Source: Linanthus parryae (Eukaryota; Streptophyta; Magnoliopsida; Ericales; Polemoniaceae). Taken from it: DNA of 64,000 nt. The translations under genes were made by a program, and so were the position numbers. The stretch lies in assembly GCA_023055425.1 (NCBI GenBank), contig JALGPY010000002.1, positions 156,127,345-156,191,344 on the forward strand, read 5' to 3'. This document shows positions 36,308-47,555 of the stretch, piece after piece (within the stretch, counting starts at the first letter, position 1; each line of letters opens with the position of its first letter). The notes below the pieces were generated by a model. That model was given only the letters and a program-made list of their open reading frames with translations, had not been told where the DNA came from and ran no database searches.

Positions 36308-39300
36308 ATGAATTCCTGCATTTTGATCATCAATCTCATGGTGTTAACATTCTTAGTTGCTCTATGTGCTGCAAAGGATTTTGATTTCTTCTACTTTGTT
36401 CAACAGGTAGGAGACTCTCTCTCTCTCTCTCTCTCTCTCGTAATATTAGAACTATTTCTAAATTGTGGGAAATTGAAATTGTGTTTTATGATGCATGCAG
36501 TGGCCGGCATCGTACTGTGATACAAAGAAAAGCTGCTGCTATCCGACTACCGGGAAGCCAGCAGATGACTTCGGGATTCATGGGCTCTGGCCTAATTATG
36601 CCGATGGAAGCTACCCAACAGATTGTGACCCTGACAGTCTTTTTGATCCGTCCGAGGTATGTGTCTCCAATCAACTAAATAGTACTAGAATCAACTATTT
36701 GGGAAAGGGTTGCGAATAGATCTGGAATCGAAGTAATTAATATACGCTACTTTCTTTTTTTCTTGTTATTTGATTGTTCCAAATACAATCTGGGTAGAAG
36801 AAGTTCATAGAAAGGAATAGTTGAGGATAGGTAGATGAAACTGAAGAATTCGACACAGACGCCCTTGGGGGTTGGAAGGACTTCTTTATTGGTACTACCC
36901 ATCAATTTGGGGGACCGTAGGGAAGATATTTTATTTATATATTTAGGAAGTGAGGAACACACACTTCGATGCTATTCCTTTTTTCTAGAATTACATCGGA
37001 TAGTCAGGTTCGAACCGACACTCAATGCAGGGGTTTCAAATGCTCTACCAATAAGCTATCACCGATTGCCAATTTAAGGTTATCTCGACTAAGTAGTTTT
37101 TGTAATAAACTCTAATCTGGTTTTAGGATTTCCAAAACAATTGGTGAACGAATTATGATGTGTCTAACTTGGTGTATCTATATTTATTTATAAAAAAACA
37201 GAAAAGCCACCTATTCTTACGACAGTTGCCACCCAATTAATCAATTGTGACATTTAAAAGAATTGTGACATTTGCCACCCAATTAATCAATTGTGACATT
37301 TTAAATCAATTGTGACATTTAAAATACACGTCCTCAATAGCCAATTAAAAGAATTCACATCACTTATAAAATCTTACAAGGATTATTAATAATACAACAT
37401 TTTGTAACCTACAAGAGTGATATTAATTTAAGATTTCAGTTATGTAACTTGAAGAGAAATGATGTAATATAAGCAACTAGCATGACCTTTAACGTAATCT
37501 TTTAAAATATTTTTTGATTTTTCATATACTTTCATATTTTAATTATTCGTTTGTTGAATAATATTCCTCATCCTATAACTAGTTAAAATAACATTAAAAT
37601 GCGTGAGAATTGTTTCTAAAAAAGTCATAAGCAATTAAGTAAATTAATCTTGTTTTTTATTTATTATTTTCATCTATTCTTCATATTTTAATTTTCCACT
37701 TGTTGAATGAGTTTTCTCATTCTTTTAATAGTTAAAATAACAGTAATATATTTGAGAATTGTTTCTAAATAAGTCGTATGAATAAGAAGGAAATGTAAAA
37801 AAAATTGAAGAGGACGTCGGTAGTAACGGAAGACGAAATACAAAGTCCTAAAGGGATACCAAAAAATGAAAATGAAAAAATAATGATGTGTAGCGTTTCG
37901 ACATTCCAATGTTCCGGAGCGGTTCCATTCCATTTTGGAAAAATCGGTCGTTCAGCACGTTTAGGTGGGGAACGATTTTTTTTTATTTTTTTTTAACTTC
38001 GTCATGTATCCCTTAAATTATTTTGCAACATAGTTCTAGAAAGGTACTGAATTTGAGACTGAAATCCAAATGCATAAATACCCCCAATAATATGATAATA
38101 ATATGATATTATCGTTCCTAATTAAGTCATTAGCTATTAATATTAATTTTAACTTAATCTTTTTATCTTTGATTTTCATCTATTTCTTCATATTTTAATT
38201 CTCCGTTTGTTAAATAATTTTCCTCATTCTATAAGTAGCTAAAATAACATTACAAGTTTTTTCAAAATAATAAGTAAAATAATAACATTAAATATGTGAG
38301 AATTGTTTTAAAATAGGTCTTATGAATAAAAAGGAAGAAAGTTCTTTGTATCGCATTCCGAGAGTCACATTATGTCGGAAGGTAATATTTTTGAAGACGT
38401 CGATAGTAATGAATGTAATAGAAAGTCCCCTAATTTGAAAGTGAAATCGATATACAATGGTATCCCCTAATCTGAAAATATTTTTTTGTGTGTACTAAAG
38501 GAAATCATGTAGTTGTAGATGGTTCTTATGCCATTTAAGTTGCATAATTATAGTCCAAAAGACATGATAAAAGACATTTTACCTTTCACTTTTTTTTATC
38601 TTTAAGTAATAAATTAATTTGATCTATTAACTTGGTTAAAAAAACTTATTCAAAACTTTAATTCATAAAACATGAAGGTACAAAATTAGAAGTAGTCTCG
38701 CGTGGAGCGCGGCGCGTGGAGCGCGGGGTATCGTCTAGTTGTTTCTTAATTTAATGTTGAAGGACACGTTCCCTGGTTAAGTTGTGGTAGTACTTTTTTC
38801 GGGGACAAAAAATATATGAAATTCAGAACAGAGCTGTTTTTAGTTTTAACGAAACCAAAAGCTACTCAATCTAAACAAGCCATTTATATGATGTCGTGAC
38901 TTAGTGCATGTTTGGTATCCACGATTTTAATCCAATTGGATTTAAATCGACCATTTTTTAACAATTCTGTTTGTTATCCCTGCAGATTTTAATCCGATAA
39001 TCTGCAGATTAAAATAATCTGTGTGCAATTGTAGAATCTCCAAAATTGGGGATTATGCAGCTGAAAATCTCTAAAAAATTAATTTTGATACTTTTTTACA
39101 ATAGCATGATCACAGTTCATTTATAAATAGATATATTTAATTACTTGAGTTTGGCGCTCTTTAAATTTTGTTAAATGGATCAAGTTAGTAATCTATAATT
39201 TCAGCTCATACCAAACAGATTGTGATTCTCATTTAAGTTGGATTTTCTTTTCAGATTATTTTCAGCTGATTATTGATATTTTCAGCTGGTAACAAACAGG

Positions 39301-40546
39301 CTCTTAGGAGTTTGGACTTGTGACTTCATTTTACTAATTGCGATGTTGTGTGTCGTGTATAACAGTTGCATACAGGGGCGGATCCAAGGTTTTCTTCCAG
39401 TGGGGGTTAAATTTTAAAAACAAAAAATGAAGGTAAAAACACAAATAATAAGAGTTAGTATTTAATTTGAGTGGGGGCTAAGCTGCATTTAATAGACATA
39501 ACATGAGGTAAAATTGTAATTTCATAAACTATAGCCCCCACAAGTTAAAGGGTAGGTCCGCCACTGGTTGCATACGAAACTATTTTGGGTATTTGGACGA
39601 ATAGTCTAGGTCCTAGGATCGAGTCATTACGTTATATCAAGATACGCTAAATTTAACTACCACGCTTTCATCACATCCACGACTTGGAACAACATTTTCA
39701 AGCTCACTTGTTCGAGTAATCTTACTTTATAAGCTTTTTCGTTTTGTTTGAAAATTAAAATTTAATTCTTCGCTATACTAATAAAAGTGGTTGTTATAAA
39801 TATATTATTTAAGCTGACAAAGAGCGGAATAAAACTAAAGAACAGCTATTGTAGGCATGCCTAGTGATTGTGAAAGTTCACTACTTAATGTTTGTATCAC
39901 AAAACTTGGAATCGGTAGAAATTAAAACAATTAAAAATAATAATACCGCCTTATCGAAATTGCTATAAATTTTAAATCGTTGCATTCTACATTTATATAT
40001 AAACAGATCACAGACCTGAGAAGTAGGATGGAGAAAAACTGGCCCACTCTAGCCTGCCCAAGTGGTAATGGGCTGAAGTTTTGGGCCCATGAATGGGACA
40101 AACATGGGACTTGCTCTGAATCTGTCCTCAGCCAACACGATTATTTCCAAACTTCTCTCGACTTCAAGAACAGAACTAACCTCCTCCAAGCCCTTCAAGC
40201 TTCAGGTACGAGTGTTATCACATCACACATGATGAACTTCATATTTTATAATGAAAATAAACAACTGCCTATCTCATATTTATTTTTTTCTTTTACAGGA
40301 ATTTCGCCTGATGGGGACTATTACACATTAAAAGCCATCAAGGATGCAATTAAAGAAGCATTGGGTGTGACCCCTTTCATAGAATGCAATATTGATCCAT
40401 CGCGCAACCACCAGCTCTACCAAGTTTACTTGTGTGTCGACTCCTCAGCGTCGGACCTCATTGAATGTCCCGTGATGCCGCACGGCCGCCCTTGCGGGTC
40501 GGGAATCGAGTTTCCGTCTTTCTCCGCATCCACGGATGTACTTTGA
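36308..40546 (+). CDS. secreted S-like (class I) ribonuclease of the T2 family, four exons
   Basis: Exons 36308-36406, 36501-36656, 40007-40205 and 40299-40546 join in phase (GT-AG introns of 94, 3350 and 93 bp) to 233 codons plus TGA, the usual T2 length. Residues 1-22 form a signal peptide (LMVLTFLVALCAA, cut before KDFDFFYF), so the enzyme should be secreted or vacuolar. Catalytic site CAS I is FGIHGLWPNY with H60; CAS II is HEWDKHGTC with H113, E114 and H118. All catalytic residues and the conserved cysteines (SCCYPTTGKP, KHGTC, FIECNID, LIECP) are present. It cleaves single-stranded RNA through a 2',3'-cyclic phosphate. Close relatives (tomato RNase LE, RNS1 type) serve phosphate-starvation or wound RNA scavenging. 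Three introns and the sequence fit S-like enzymes, not self-incompatibility S-RNases. It appears intact. Confidence 0.95.
36413..36440 (+). repeat. (CT)n microsatellite in intron 1
   Basis: A run of CT dinucleotides starts just after the GTAGGAGA 5' splice site and fills about a quarter of this 94-bp intron. Likely polymorphic; it could affect splicing distance. Confidence 0.9.
37003..37072 (-). other. tRNA-like relic (not a functional tRNA)
   Basis: The minus strand contains a T-arm-like GGTTCGAACC, a D-arm-like TTGGTAGAGC and possible acceptor halves (ATCGG..ATA / TATCCGAT) in tRNA order. The anticodon arm does not fold well and the 5' acceptor strand has two extra bases. It may be an organellar-DNA or tRNA-derived remnant in intron 2. 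Confidence 0.3.
37177..38738 (+). mobile_element. non-autonomous Helitron within ribonuclease intron 2
   Basis: The 5' end is TCTATATTTATTTATAAAAA at 37177, preceded by A. The 3' end is a duplicated GC-rich CGCGTGGAGCGCGG block (38699-38726), then GGTATCGT and CTAG at 38735-38738, followed by T. This fits insertion between A and T with TC...CTRR ends. No Rep/helicase coding. A ~50-bp AATTGTGACATTT-rich duplication lies just inside the 5' end (37211-37325). It is on the same strand as the host gene. Confidence 0.65.
38904..39303. mobile_element. Tourist-type (PIF/Harbinger) MITE in ribonuclease intron 2
   Basis: The terminal inverted repeats GTGCATGTTTGGTATCC and GAGCCTGTTTGTTACC (read inward) are flanked by TTA at 38901-38903 and 39304-39306, the TWA duplication of this superfamily. 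It is 400 bp and contains internal ATTTTCAGCTG-type subterminal repeats but no coding sequence. Confidence 0.75.
39373..39566. mobile_element. hAT-type MITE in ribonuclease intron 2, perfect 8-bp TSD
   Basis: 194 bp with imperfect TIRs (CAGGGGCGGATCC / CAGTGGCGGACCT). It is flanked by GTTGCATA at 39365-39372 and 39567-39574, an exact 8-bp target duplication as made by hAT transposases. The interior contains GTGGGGG / CCCCCAC inverted blocks. No coding sequence. Confidence 0.88.
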
Positions 40547-40641
40547 TTGGAACGATCACCTTCATTTTCCTATTTCAATTTCCATTGAATTATGTGCAAC
40601 TTGTTAGTGATTAATACACAACTTAGGTACTTAATTGAGAA

Positions 40642-40647
40642 AATAAA
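40642..40647 (+). terminator. poly(A) signal of the ribonuclease gene
   Basis: AATAAA lies 95 bp after the stop codon in T-rich DNA; a plausible near-upstream polyadenylation element. Confidence 0.55.
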
Positions 40648-40824
40648 GAAGTCTCAAGGTGGAGCAAGGAATATTTTGCTCTGGATAATGTTGACTAAAA
40701 GTTTTAAGACAAAATGATCAAAAACTTCTATCGATTTTATATTTTTGTGAAGGTAAAGGATGAAAACATCACTAGTACGTATGCAATGTACAAGACGAGC
40801 GACAAAATTTTTATCAAAAACATC

Positions 40825-41236
40825 TGTTATAATTGGTGACTTGAAATGAAAGTCAAAGGAGGTGATCTCCTTTGTGGCGGTTTGGGTGTGAGAGCAACAT
40901 GGTACGTTTCCATATTGCTCATGTACTCATGCCTATATAAAGGCTACTGATTTTGGTTTACAAACACACATAGGGGCAATGAATGGAGAGCTCTTAGAGC
41001 TTTGGTAGAGTGTGTGCGTGGGTGTTGTTTCGGGTCGCCGCCGTGGCCGTTATGGTCACGGCGTGCATTGTAATCGGATTCTCTTCTCAATAAAATATCT
41101 GGTTATAGTCGTGGATTAGCTAGCGGGTTCATTACGAATTCGTTATTGAACCACGTTAAATATCTGTCTCGTTCTTGTTTCCGTCTCATCGTTCTTGCTC
41201 GAATACCCACAAGTTATAACAAACTGGTAACAGAGC
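40825..41236 (+). mobile_element. copia 5' LTR with PBS, element otherwise truncated
   Basis: The LTR at 40825-41221 (397 bp) starts TGTTATAA and ends TTATAACA, an 8-bp terminal inverted repeat. It holds a TATA box (CCTATATAAAGG, ~40931) and AATAAA (~41090). Three bases later TGGTAACAGAGC (41225-41236) matches the initiator-Met PBS with one mismatch. No gag or second LTR follows, so only the 5' end survives. Confidence 0.75.
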
Positions 41237-41579
41237 TTTCAAACAGGAGTTCTGTTACAACAACATCACTAATCCACGAGCACACAACATCACTATTGTA
41301 GGCAAGCGACATAAAATTACAGAGCCGAATTTTTTTTGACTTTGTAACTTTTGTGCTTGCTGATTTCCCAAGTCCATAAGGCCAGACACAACTATATATA
41401 CGATTGCGATATGTGTCCATGCCAGTTCGTAATTTGTGTGCTCGTTGATTTCTCGAGTTCGCGACAAGGCAACAATTTGGGACCATCATGGTTGCGTATA
41501 GTAGTTGAAACTAACTTTTCTTCTACTTATTTATTTATCAATTCTTCAGAGTAATTAACTAATTTAATTATAAATCTAT
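41237..41579 (+). repeat. short non-coding stretch with a diverged ~80-bp duplication
   Basis: TTGTGCTTGCTGATTTCCCA (~41350) and TTGTGTGCTCGTTGATTTCT (~41434) begin two imperfect copies ending in ...AAGGC. No coding recognised. Confidence 0.45.
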
Positions 41580-42060
41580 TGTTGGGAATATGCCTTGAAG
41601 GCCTGAGTATACTCAAAGGAGCGCAAAGAAGAAATTTTAGATGTCTTCGCACGATGACAATGTGTCTTCGCACGAATAAAATCGAGAGGAAGCCAGGAAA
41701 GCCAAAACTCTTCGCAGACAGTGTGCAGTCGCAAAGGAGGAAGGCCTTGCACGAAGGGTACAGAGCCTTCGCACGAAGGGATCGTGCCTTCGTAAGAAGG
41801 AATCCTGGAGACAGCAAGGCGGTTTTGGGGGGTATAAATCGATCATTTCGGGTCTGAAAAACATGTAGTAGCATTGTGATAGGTTTCCCCTCGTTGAATA
41901 GAGGCCGTTCTTGCCCATTGACGTAGTTAGCATATTTTGTGCAAGCGAACCACGTTAAAACTTGTGTTTTGCAACGTTTGATTATCGTTCGTGAGGTGAG
42001 AGTGGTCGTGAGAGTCATAACATATATTCTACTATAACATTCACTTCAACTTAATGGCAT
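41580..42060 (+). repeat. possible solo LTR with a cluster of CTTCGCACGA motifs
   Basis: It starts TGTTGGGAATATGCC, a common plant LTR start, has a TATA-like GGTATAAATC (~41830), and ends indistinctly near GGCATATT (~42057), which mirrors the start. No TSD was found (the left flank TCTAT is not repeated at the expected place). Six motif copies lie at 41645, 41666, 41709, 41745, 41766 and 41786. Confidence 0.4.
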
Positions 42061-42173
42061 ATTAGAAATGCTCTCTCTAGATGAGATTTCTATTAGGACG
42101 GTGAGGTGAACTTGAGGATGTTCCTGTTTTTTGGCGTATTCCCATCGCCGATTGTGTGGAACCCTTGTCCAAG

Positions 42174-43157
42174 AGAAATTTTTGGAGCTCTGATGGAGCA
42201 CCAGGCTGGTGCTCTAATCTACTCAGACACACCCACATGTACATACATGCTGAGAGAGGAAGTTAACCCATTAGGTCCCACTTGACACCGTTAAACCCAT
42301 TAACTCTTCTGTCAATACTTGTGAAGAAAAAGCAATTCTCTCTCTCTAGAACCAATGTTGCTCCATTGATGGTTCTTCTTTTTTCTAACCCTTTGATTTC
42401 TCTTCCATAATAGAATAAATTTACACTGTATTTCTGTGAATGATTTTTATAGAGTACAAAGACGCATCATGTCCTCTTGCTCATGAGTAGGCATTTCTTC
42501 AATCGTTGATGTTTACCCGAACAGAAATTCGTTGGCGTTGCTTCAATTCTTCAATTTCTGGCAATGCAAAGTGGTGTTGACCTCAAATGGAAGAAGAAAA
42601 AAAATGATTAACACACCCACGCGCAAGAACAGAAATTGTTGTATTCCATGGGGAGTTCCACCCCTTGTCTCTCTTCTTTTAGGTTCAACCTCCACAACAC
42701 AACCACCTCCTCCGTTAATCAGGTGACGACCTCCATCGACCCAACCATTGATTCAACCACCTAATTCCCAGACCAAAAACCCAAGAATTTTACAGTACCC
42801 ACTTCTCCAATGGGGTCGACTAAAACCCGAACCCCAACCATGGATAGATTCAAACCTGTGTTTTTGAGAGTTTTTGATACACTTATGAGAAAAGTGGGTT
42901 TCCTTTGCAGTTGCTAGCACTTTCCGATTGACATAGCAGGTGTGAGAGAAATAGAGTGATTACTAATAAGTGAGATTTAATAAGAAGTCGAATAGAAGAT
43001 GAAAGGAGATGAATTTCACAGTTAACGAGGACGAGCTAACGGAGGTACTAAATGGTTAATTAAGTTAGGTTGATGACTAGATCAGATTAACACGTGAATA
43101 AATCTAGATGGAGTAGAGCACCAACATAGTGCTCTATTGGAGCATCAAAAAATTTCT
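42174..43157. mobile_element. 984-bp long-TIR element (MULE-like or unclassified)
   Basis: Imperfect TIRs of ~50 bp start AGAAATTTTTGGAGCTCTGA on the left and AGAAATTTTTTGATGCTCCA on the right (read inward). Both continue to GAGCAC...TGGTGCTCTA. CCAAG at 42169-42173 is repeated at 43158-43162, a possible 5-bp TSD. No transposase; only short open stretches inside. Confidence 0.65.
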
Positions 43158-44949
43158 CCAAGTCTCCGAGTCTATTTCAGAACACTCCATAACCGCTGTT
43201 AATAAGAGCCCAAACTCCCATTCCCCCCCCCCCCCCCCTTTCTATATTTTGACGAATTAATTTCTTCATGAACCAACAAGGGACCCCCAATGTTTAAGGG
43301 AAACTCAACCTCTATTGTGGAGAACGATGTGGAATTACGTTTGCGGGCTAGAGGGGTATTTATGAAACTACCCCTAAAAGTGTTCAACTTAAGCCCAACT
43401 TAGTTTCTTCAAAAGATAGTGGGCTGCACATGTATGCTAATAAGGCCCAAAAAATCTACAATGTTGAAGAGCCAAATAGCCTAAAATAAGTCTATGAGAT
43501 GTATCGGTCCTTGAACTTTGGACTCACAGGATCCGAAGTCGCAAATGGAAAAGGATCCATCATAACCCAAGCCCAAATCGAAAATTAGAGTAGAAATCAA
43601 ATGTGTTGGGTGCACGAGAAGAAAATGATCATATTCCAGAAGACCCATATTTCGACATAGGATTATCAACAGTGTTCAATCGTTTTGACTCTCTCAAAAG
43701 TAAAACTATAGATCGAGATACCATGGAAAACTTAAAGAAAGCAAGAACGTTGATGTCCGAAGAAGGTAAAAAGGAGGTGGGAAGCATAAAAATCCATCAA
43801 TTAGTCTCAGACAGGATTTTTACAAGACATGTTAATCAAAAAATGGAGGAGGTTGGCAAGGCGTGACAAGAGAATAGATTTTGAATCCATGAGAAATTAG
43901 TTAATGGGGTCGCAGAAGTTGGGCTGATTGAACAACAAGGAGACTATTTAGAGAAGCTATAGGTAATGAACTATGCCCTACTTAAAGACATTACTTGTAC
44001 AAGGATTTCATGAAGAACTATGAAAACCAAATAGAAGAGTAGCAATCCAAAGTTGAGAAAAAGAATGAACATGAGCAAAGAAAGGCTATTGGAGAAATAA
44101 TACCTCTTGGTTCTCTATATGATTCATTCATGAAGGAATTTGAGTAGAAGGAGGTGGAAGATATTACATTCATAATGGTAGAAGGGTGGTAGTGGCTGAC
44201 CCAAAACAGCAACACTCAAAATGGTAGTTTAATTTGAAATTTCTAGGGGATTGAGAGACTCCTGACGCAGAAAATGACTCATTGGGAAAGAACATGCGGA
44301 GCCGGCCGCGGGGGCGCAAGTTAGCGTTCGTGTAGTACTTGTGCATTTTTTTTTTCTTTTAGCGTTTGAAGTATATGTTAAATATTGCAGTTCAAACAAT
44401 CTAACATTTTTTGTGTGTAACATTTGAGAACGTGGCAGGTTTAGTTTTGTATATTACATTGATAATATTTCAAGTACAATTATACATGGTGGGAATTTAA
44501 TTAAGTGTTACGTACATATTTTTTCGAGTTCTTTTCCAGTGTTTATTTTTAATGCAAAGGTGTTGGTGATAAAATAGATCACCAATAGTGAAAGTATATT
44601 AATTTATACATTTTTTTAAATGATAGACGACGAATAAAATCATCGTTACATCATTAAAAATTGTCCAGATGTCCAAACAAATGTTCACAAATACTACGAA
44701 ACCAGTCGTCGTTTTGAAAAAAAGACGACAACCAAACATTATCGCCCTAAACAAAGATAGATGAGCAAACCGTCTAGTTTTCCGAAATGAAGACAACGAG
44801 CAGCTTATGTCCTTCGGCAAACTAACCACGGACTTATTCCGACTACACAATGGCGTTCAAAAATCATCGTCTTCTCATTCTAACGACGAGTTTTCCTATT
44901 ATAATGGTGATTTCTGTCGCCGTAACAAACCGCTATTTTAGTAGTGTCG
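43158..44949. other. intergenic DNA with a poly(C) run and one unassigned open stretch
   Basis: A run of ~17 C occurs near 43224-43240. An 87-codon Lys/Glu-rich stretch at 43603-43866 (plus) has no recognised domain and continues downstream only with stops. It may be a scrap of a mobile-element gene. Confidence 0.4.
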
Positions 44950-45688
44950 CATTTCCCAAAGTGCACAGTCAATTAGCATATGGGTGGTATTTCGAACCAG
45001 GAATATCGATCCCACGGAATCCACTTAAGATTTATCGTGAATTAGAAACTAAATTCAAGGAGATAAAATTAAAATATTGAAAATGTTGGTTTGCTTATGT
45101 GTTTCCACTAACTACTAACTGAATCGCAATGAAATAAAGAGACAATGTTTTTATGTTCTTGATTTTGTTTAAGCAATTCGAGGGGGAATTAGGTGATCTA
45201 TGGATCCCCTAGGGTGTATAGACTTTCCTTAAACAATGAAGAAACACGATTCTTGATTCTCTAATTATGCCGCACAGTTGTTGCGATGACCTCTCAGTCT
45301 CACACAAAAATACACGACGACGAATGATTGGTCATCTCGGTCTACCGTTATTGAATTAACCATTCTAATGGTTGAATCTACGCTCAATGGCCAATCATAC
45401 TCACATCACCGCTCGTTTTCATGATGGTTCAGGAATGAAATATTTATCTAGTTCAAATAAGGGTTAAATTCTCTCTCGCACACAAAGCTAGACTGCTAGT
45501 ACTTCGAGGTAACTAACATATTCATACATAAAAATAAATCACAAAGATATATGAATAAACTATATCATCAAATAGTCATTAAACACAACATGAATCTCCA
45601 ATTTTTTCTGGAAAATAAACTAACACAACCCTAGGTTCTCCATATAATCATATTTTTCCATACAATAATAAGATAAATAGGATAAGAG
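44950..45688 (-). repeat. possible relic of an Athila-like LTR
   Basis: The order of blocks resembles the LTR at 49132: CACAGTCAATTAGCA...TATCGATCCCACGG parallels CGGTCAAGTAGTAA...TATCGAACCCAAGG. An ACCCTAGGTTCTCC / CCCTAGGG-type segment and CTCTCAGTCTCAC / TCTCTCAATCTCAC stretches follow. The similarity is architectural and low. No ends found. Confidence 0.3.
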
Positions 45689-47118
45689 TGTCGGAATGTT
45701 CCCTAGAGGTAATATATTTATCGTGACATGTATATGGACTTACTATTCATTGTGTTATCGATATGGAGATATGTTAACATAAATGAATTCCTTAGAATAT
45801 AAATGTTGTATTCTTAAATATCCATATTCGAGTACTACGGTTAATTAGGACGATTCTATTGCGTCGAGACTAGTATGTGGGTAGATTAATATGGGGATAT
45901 CAAGTCTAATACATGGGTAATGGTGTACTGGATTGACCCGCAATGAGAAGGCTACATGGGAGTTATGTGAATGTCACAAGCGCTTCTAATAGTGACAGTG
46001 GTGTTGTGATCCTTTGACTTGAAGTCACTACATTGTCTAGATGTGAATTATCATGTTTTGATGTCATCAAACGTCACGCCTTAACAGGGTGATTATAAAA
46101 GCGATAATTGGACATGCTATGAAACATGCTCAGAGGTGTGAGTCATGTAGATAGTATTTTTGGCTCCTACATAACGGGAGAAATATCTAAGGCCACTCGA
46201 TGAGTGAGACTTAGGGAATGCATGGCCATAATCAAATAAATCAATATGAGATATCGATGTTATTTTTTTGTCTAAATCTACTCGGAGATCGAGAAACTAT
46301 AGATTGGATATACAAGTGTGACACTCCATGTCTTGTGTCCAATCTGGATAGATGTGACAAATGGATTATACAACGCGGTAACATTGGCCACAGAGTTTAG
46401 TGAGATCACTGGCATTCCTATTACTTGGGTAGCGTTGACGTATTGCTAGATGTCGCTCAATGTTTGTAAGTATTATTACTTCCAACGTAATTAGGAACCT
46501 ACAGGGTCACACAAAAGAATAGATCAAACTGGAATTAGTTGCTAATTATTTGGACTAAATAGAAATAGTGAATTGATTGGACTAAACTGTAAACTGTGCT
46601 CATTAGTTTGTGGACTAGAATGCAAACTAATTCAAACTATTGGATTAAAGGCCAAATATGAATTCTCCAGCCTATAAATAGGATTCATAGACTATGAAGA
46701 TCAGTCTTGATTCATTTGTACTCCCACACCTACCCTTGAGAGCTAGAGACAAAAGAGGAAAACAGAGTTTTTCCTCGTAGGGTTTGGCCACTAAGAGGAA
46801 GCCGCCCCCTCCCCTTGCTCCTCACGGTTTGGGTTGGACCTGGTCACCGTACACGTCCAGATACCTTTGTCTTGTGTGAAAAGATCCTCCTTCTTCCTAC
46901 AATTGCTAGCACCATTGGAGAAGAAGTCCAATTCAGATCTATTCGTGTGGATACCGTGGAGACGTCGTTCTTCAAATATGCGTTTGTGATCGTCACCAGC
47001 AAGTTTGACTGAGGTCAAACTCTAATCATCACATTATGCTCAGTCACATGGGTCATTGGTGGGTTTTAGGCAAATAATTTTTTTATTTATGTTGTGTTTG
47101 ATTGCCCAAAACCCAACA
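45689..47118 (+). mobile_element. solo LTR, 1430 bp, with 5-bp TSD AAGAG
   Basis: It starts TGTCGGAATGTTCCC and ends ...ACCCAACA. AAGAG occurs immediately before (45684-45688) and after (47119-47123), an exact target-site duplication. A TATA box (GCCTATAAATAGG, ~46670) suggests plus orientation. No internal region or partner LTR, as expected after LTR-LTR recombination. Confidence 0.85.
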
Positions 47119-47202
47119 AAGAGATGATTAATCGAATGTGTTGGGTCTCAATAATCGCTGATGAAGCTCCTTCCTCCAAATCTACCAAGCTGATCTCCAT
47201 GA

Positions 47203-47203
47203 A

Positions 47204-47235
<32 letters not shown>
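47203..47235 (+). repeat. compound (GT)n(AT)n microsatellite
   Basis: GTGTGTGTG... runs into TATATATATATA. Confidence 0.9.
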
Positions 47236-47294
47236 GGTGCACAAGTTATGAAAATTGAGAAATTTCCCGAAATTGCTCGACGAGTTTCACCACA

Positions 47295-47440
47295 AGCTTG
47301 CACGAGATGATGTGTCAGCTCGCACGAGCTAGGTCAGATCGTGGAGAGAGTACTTGACACTTTTAGCTTACACGAGCCGATTTTTGAAGTTCCTCTAAGG
47401 GTCCAGCTTGCACGAGCTGGAGGGGTAGCACGTACGAGCT
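47295..47440 (+). repeat. five copies of a near-palindrome AGCTCGCACGAGCT
   Basis: Copies lie at 47295 (AGCTTGCACGAG), 47317 (AGCTCGCACGAGCT), 47365 (AGCTTACACGAGCC), 47405 (AGCTTGCACGAGCT) and 47427 (AGCACGTACGAGCT), irregularly spaced by ~22-48 bp. They probably sit in an LTR relic whose ends I cannot define. Confidence 0.8.
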
Positions 47441-47555
47441 GCCAGATTTTGAACTTCATTCTTATCCTTTTCTTTAACTTCTGACTAGGAATTTCCACCA
47501 CTTGTTCTCTTATTCCCGCTTCACCATCACATCGATGCGGTAAAACGATTAGTTA

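Noticed and set aside
36308..40546. Self-incompatibility S-RNase (S-locus) reading of the ribonuclease gene
   Set aside because: Three introns, the S-like class I sequence around both active sites and no F-box genes nearby argue for a housekeeping or stress S-like RNase; repeat density alone is not S-locus evidence.
43603..43866. 87-codon Lys/Glu-rich open stretch as a gene
   Set aside because: No domain recognised, multiple stops immediately downstream and no promoter or intron signals.
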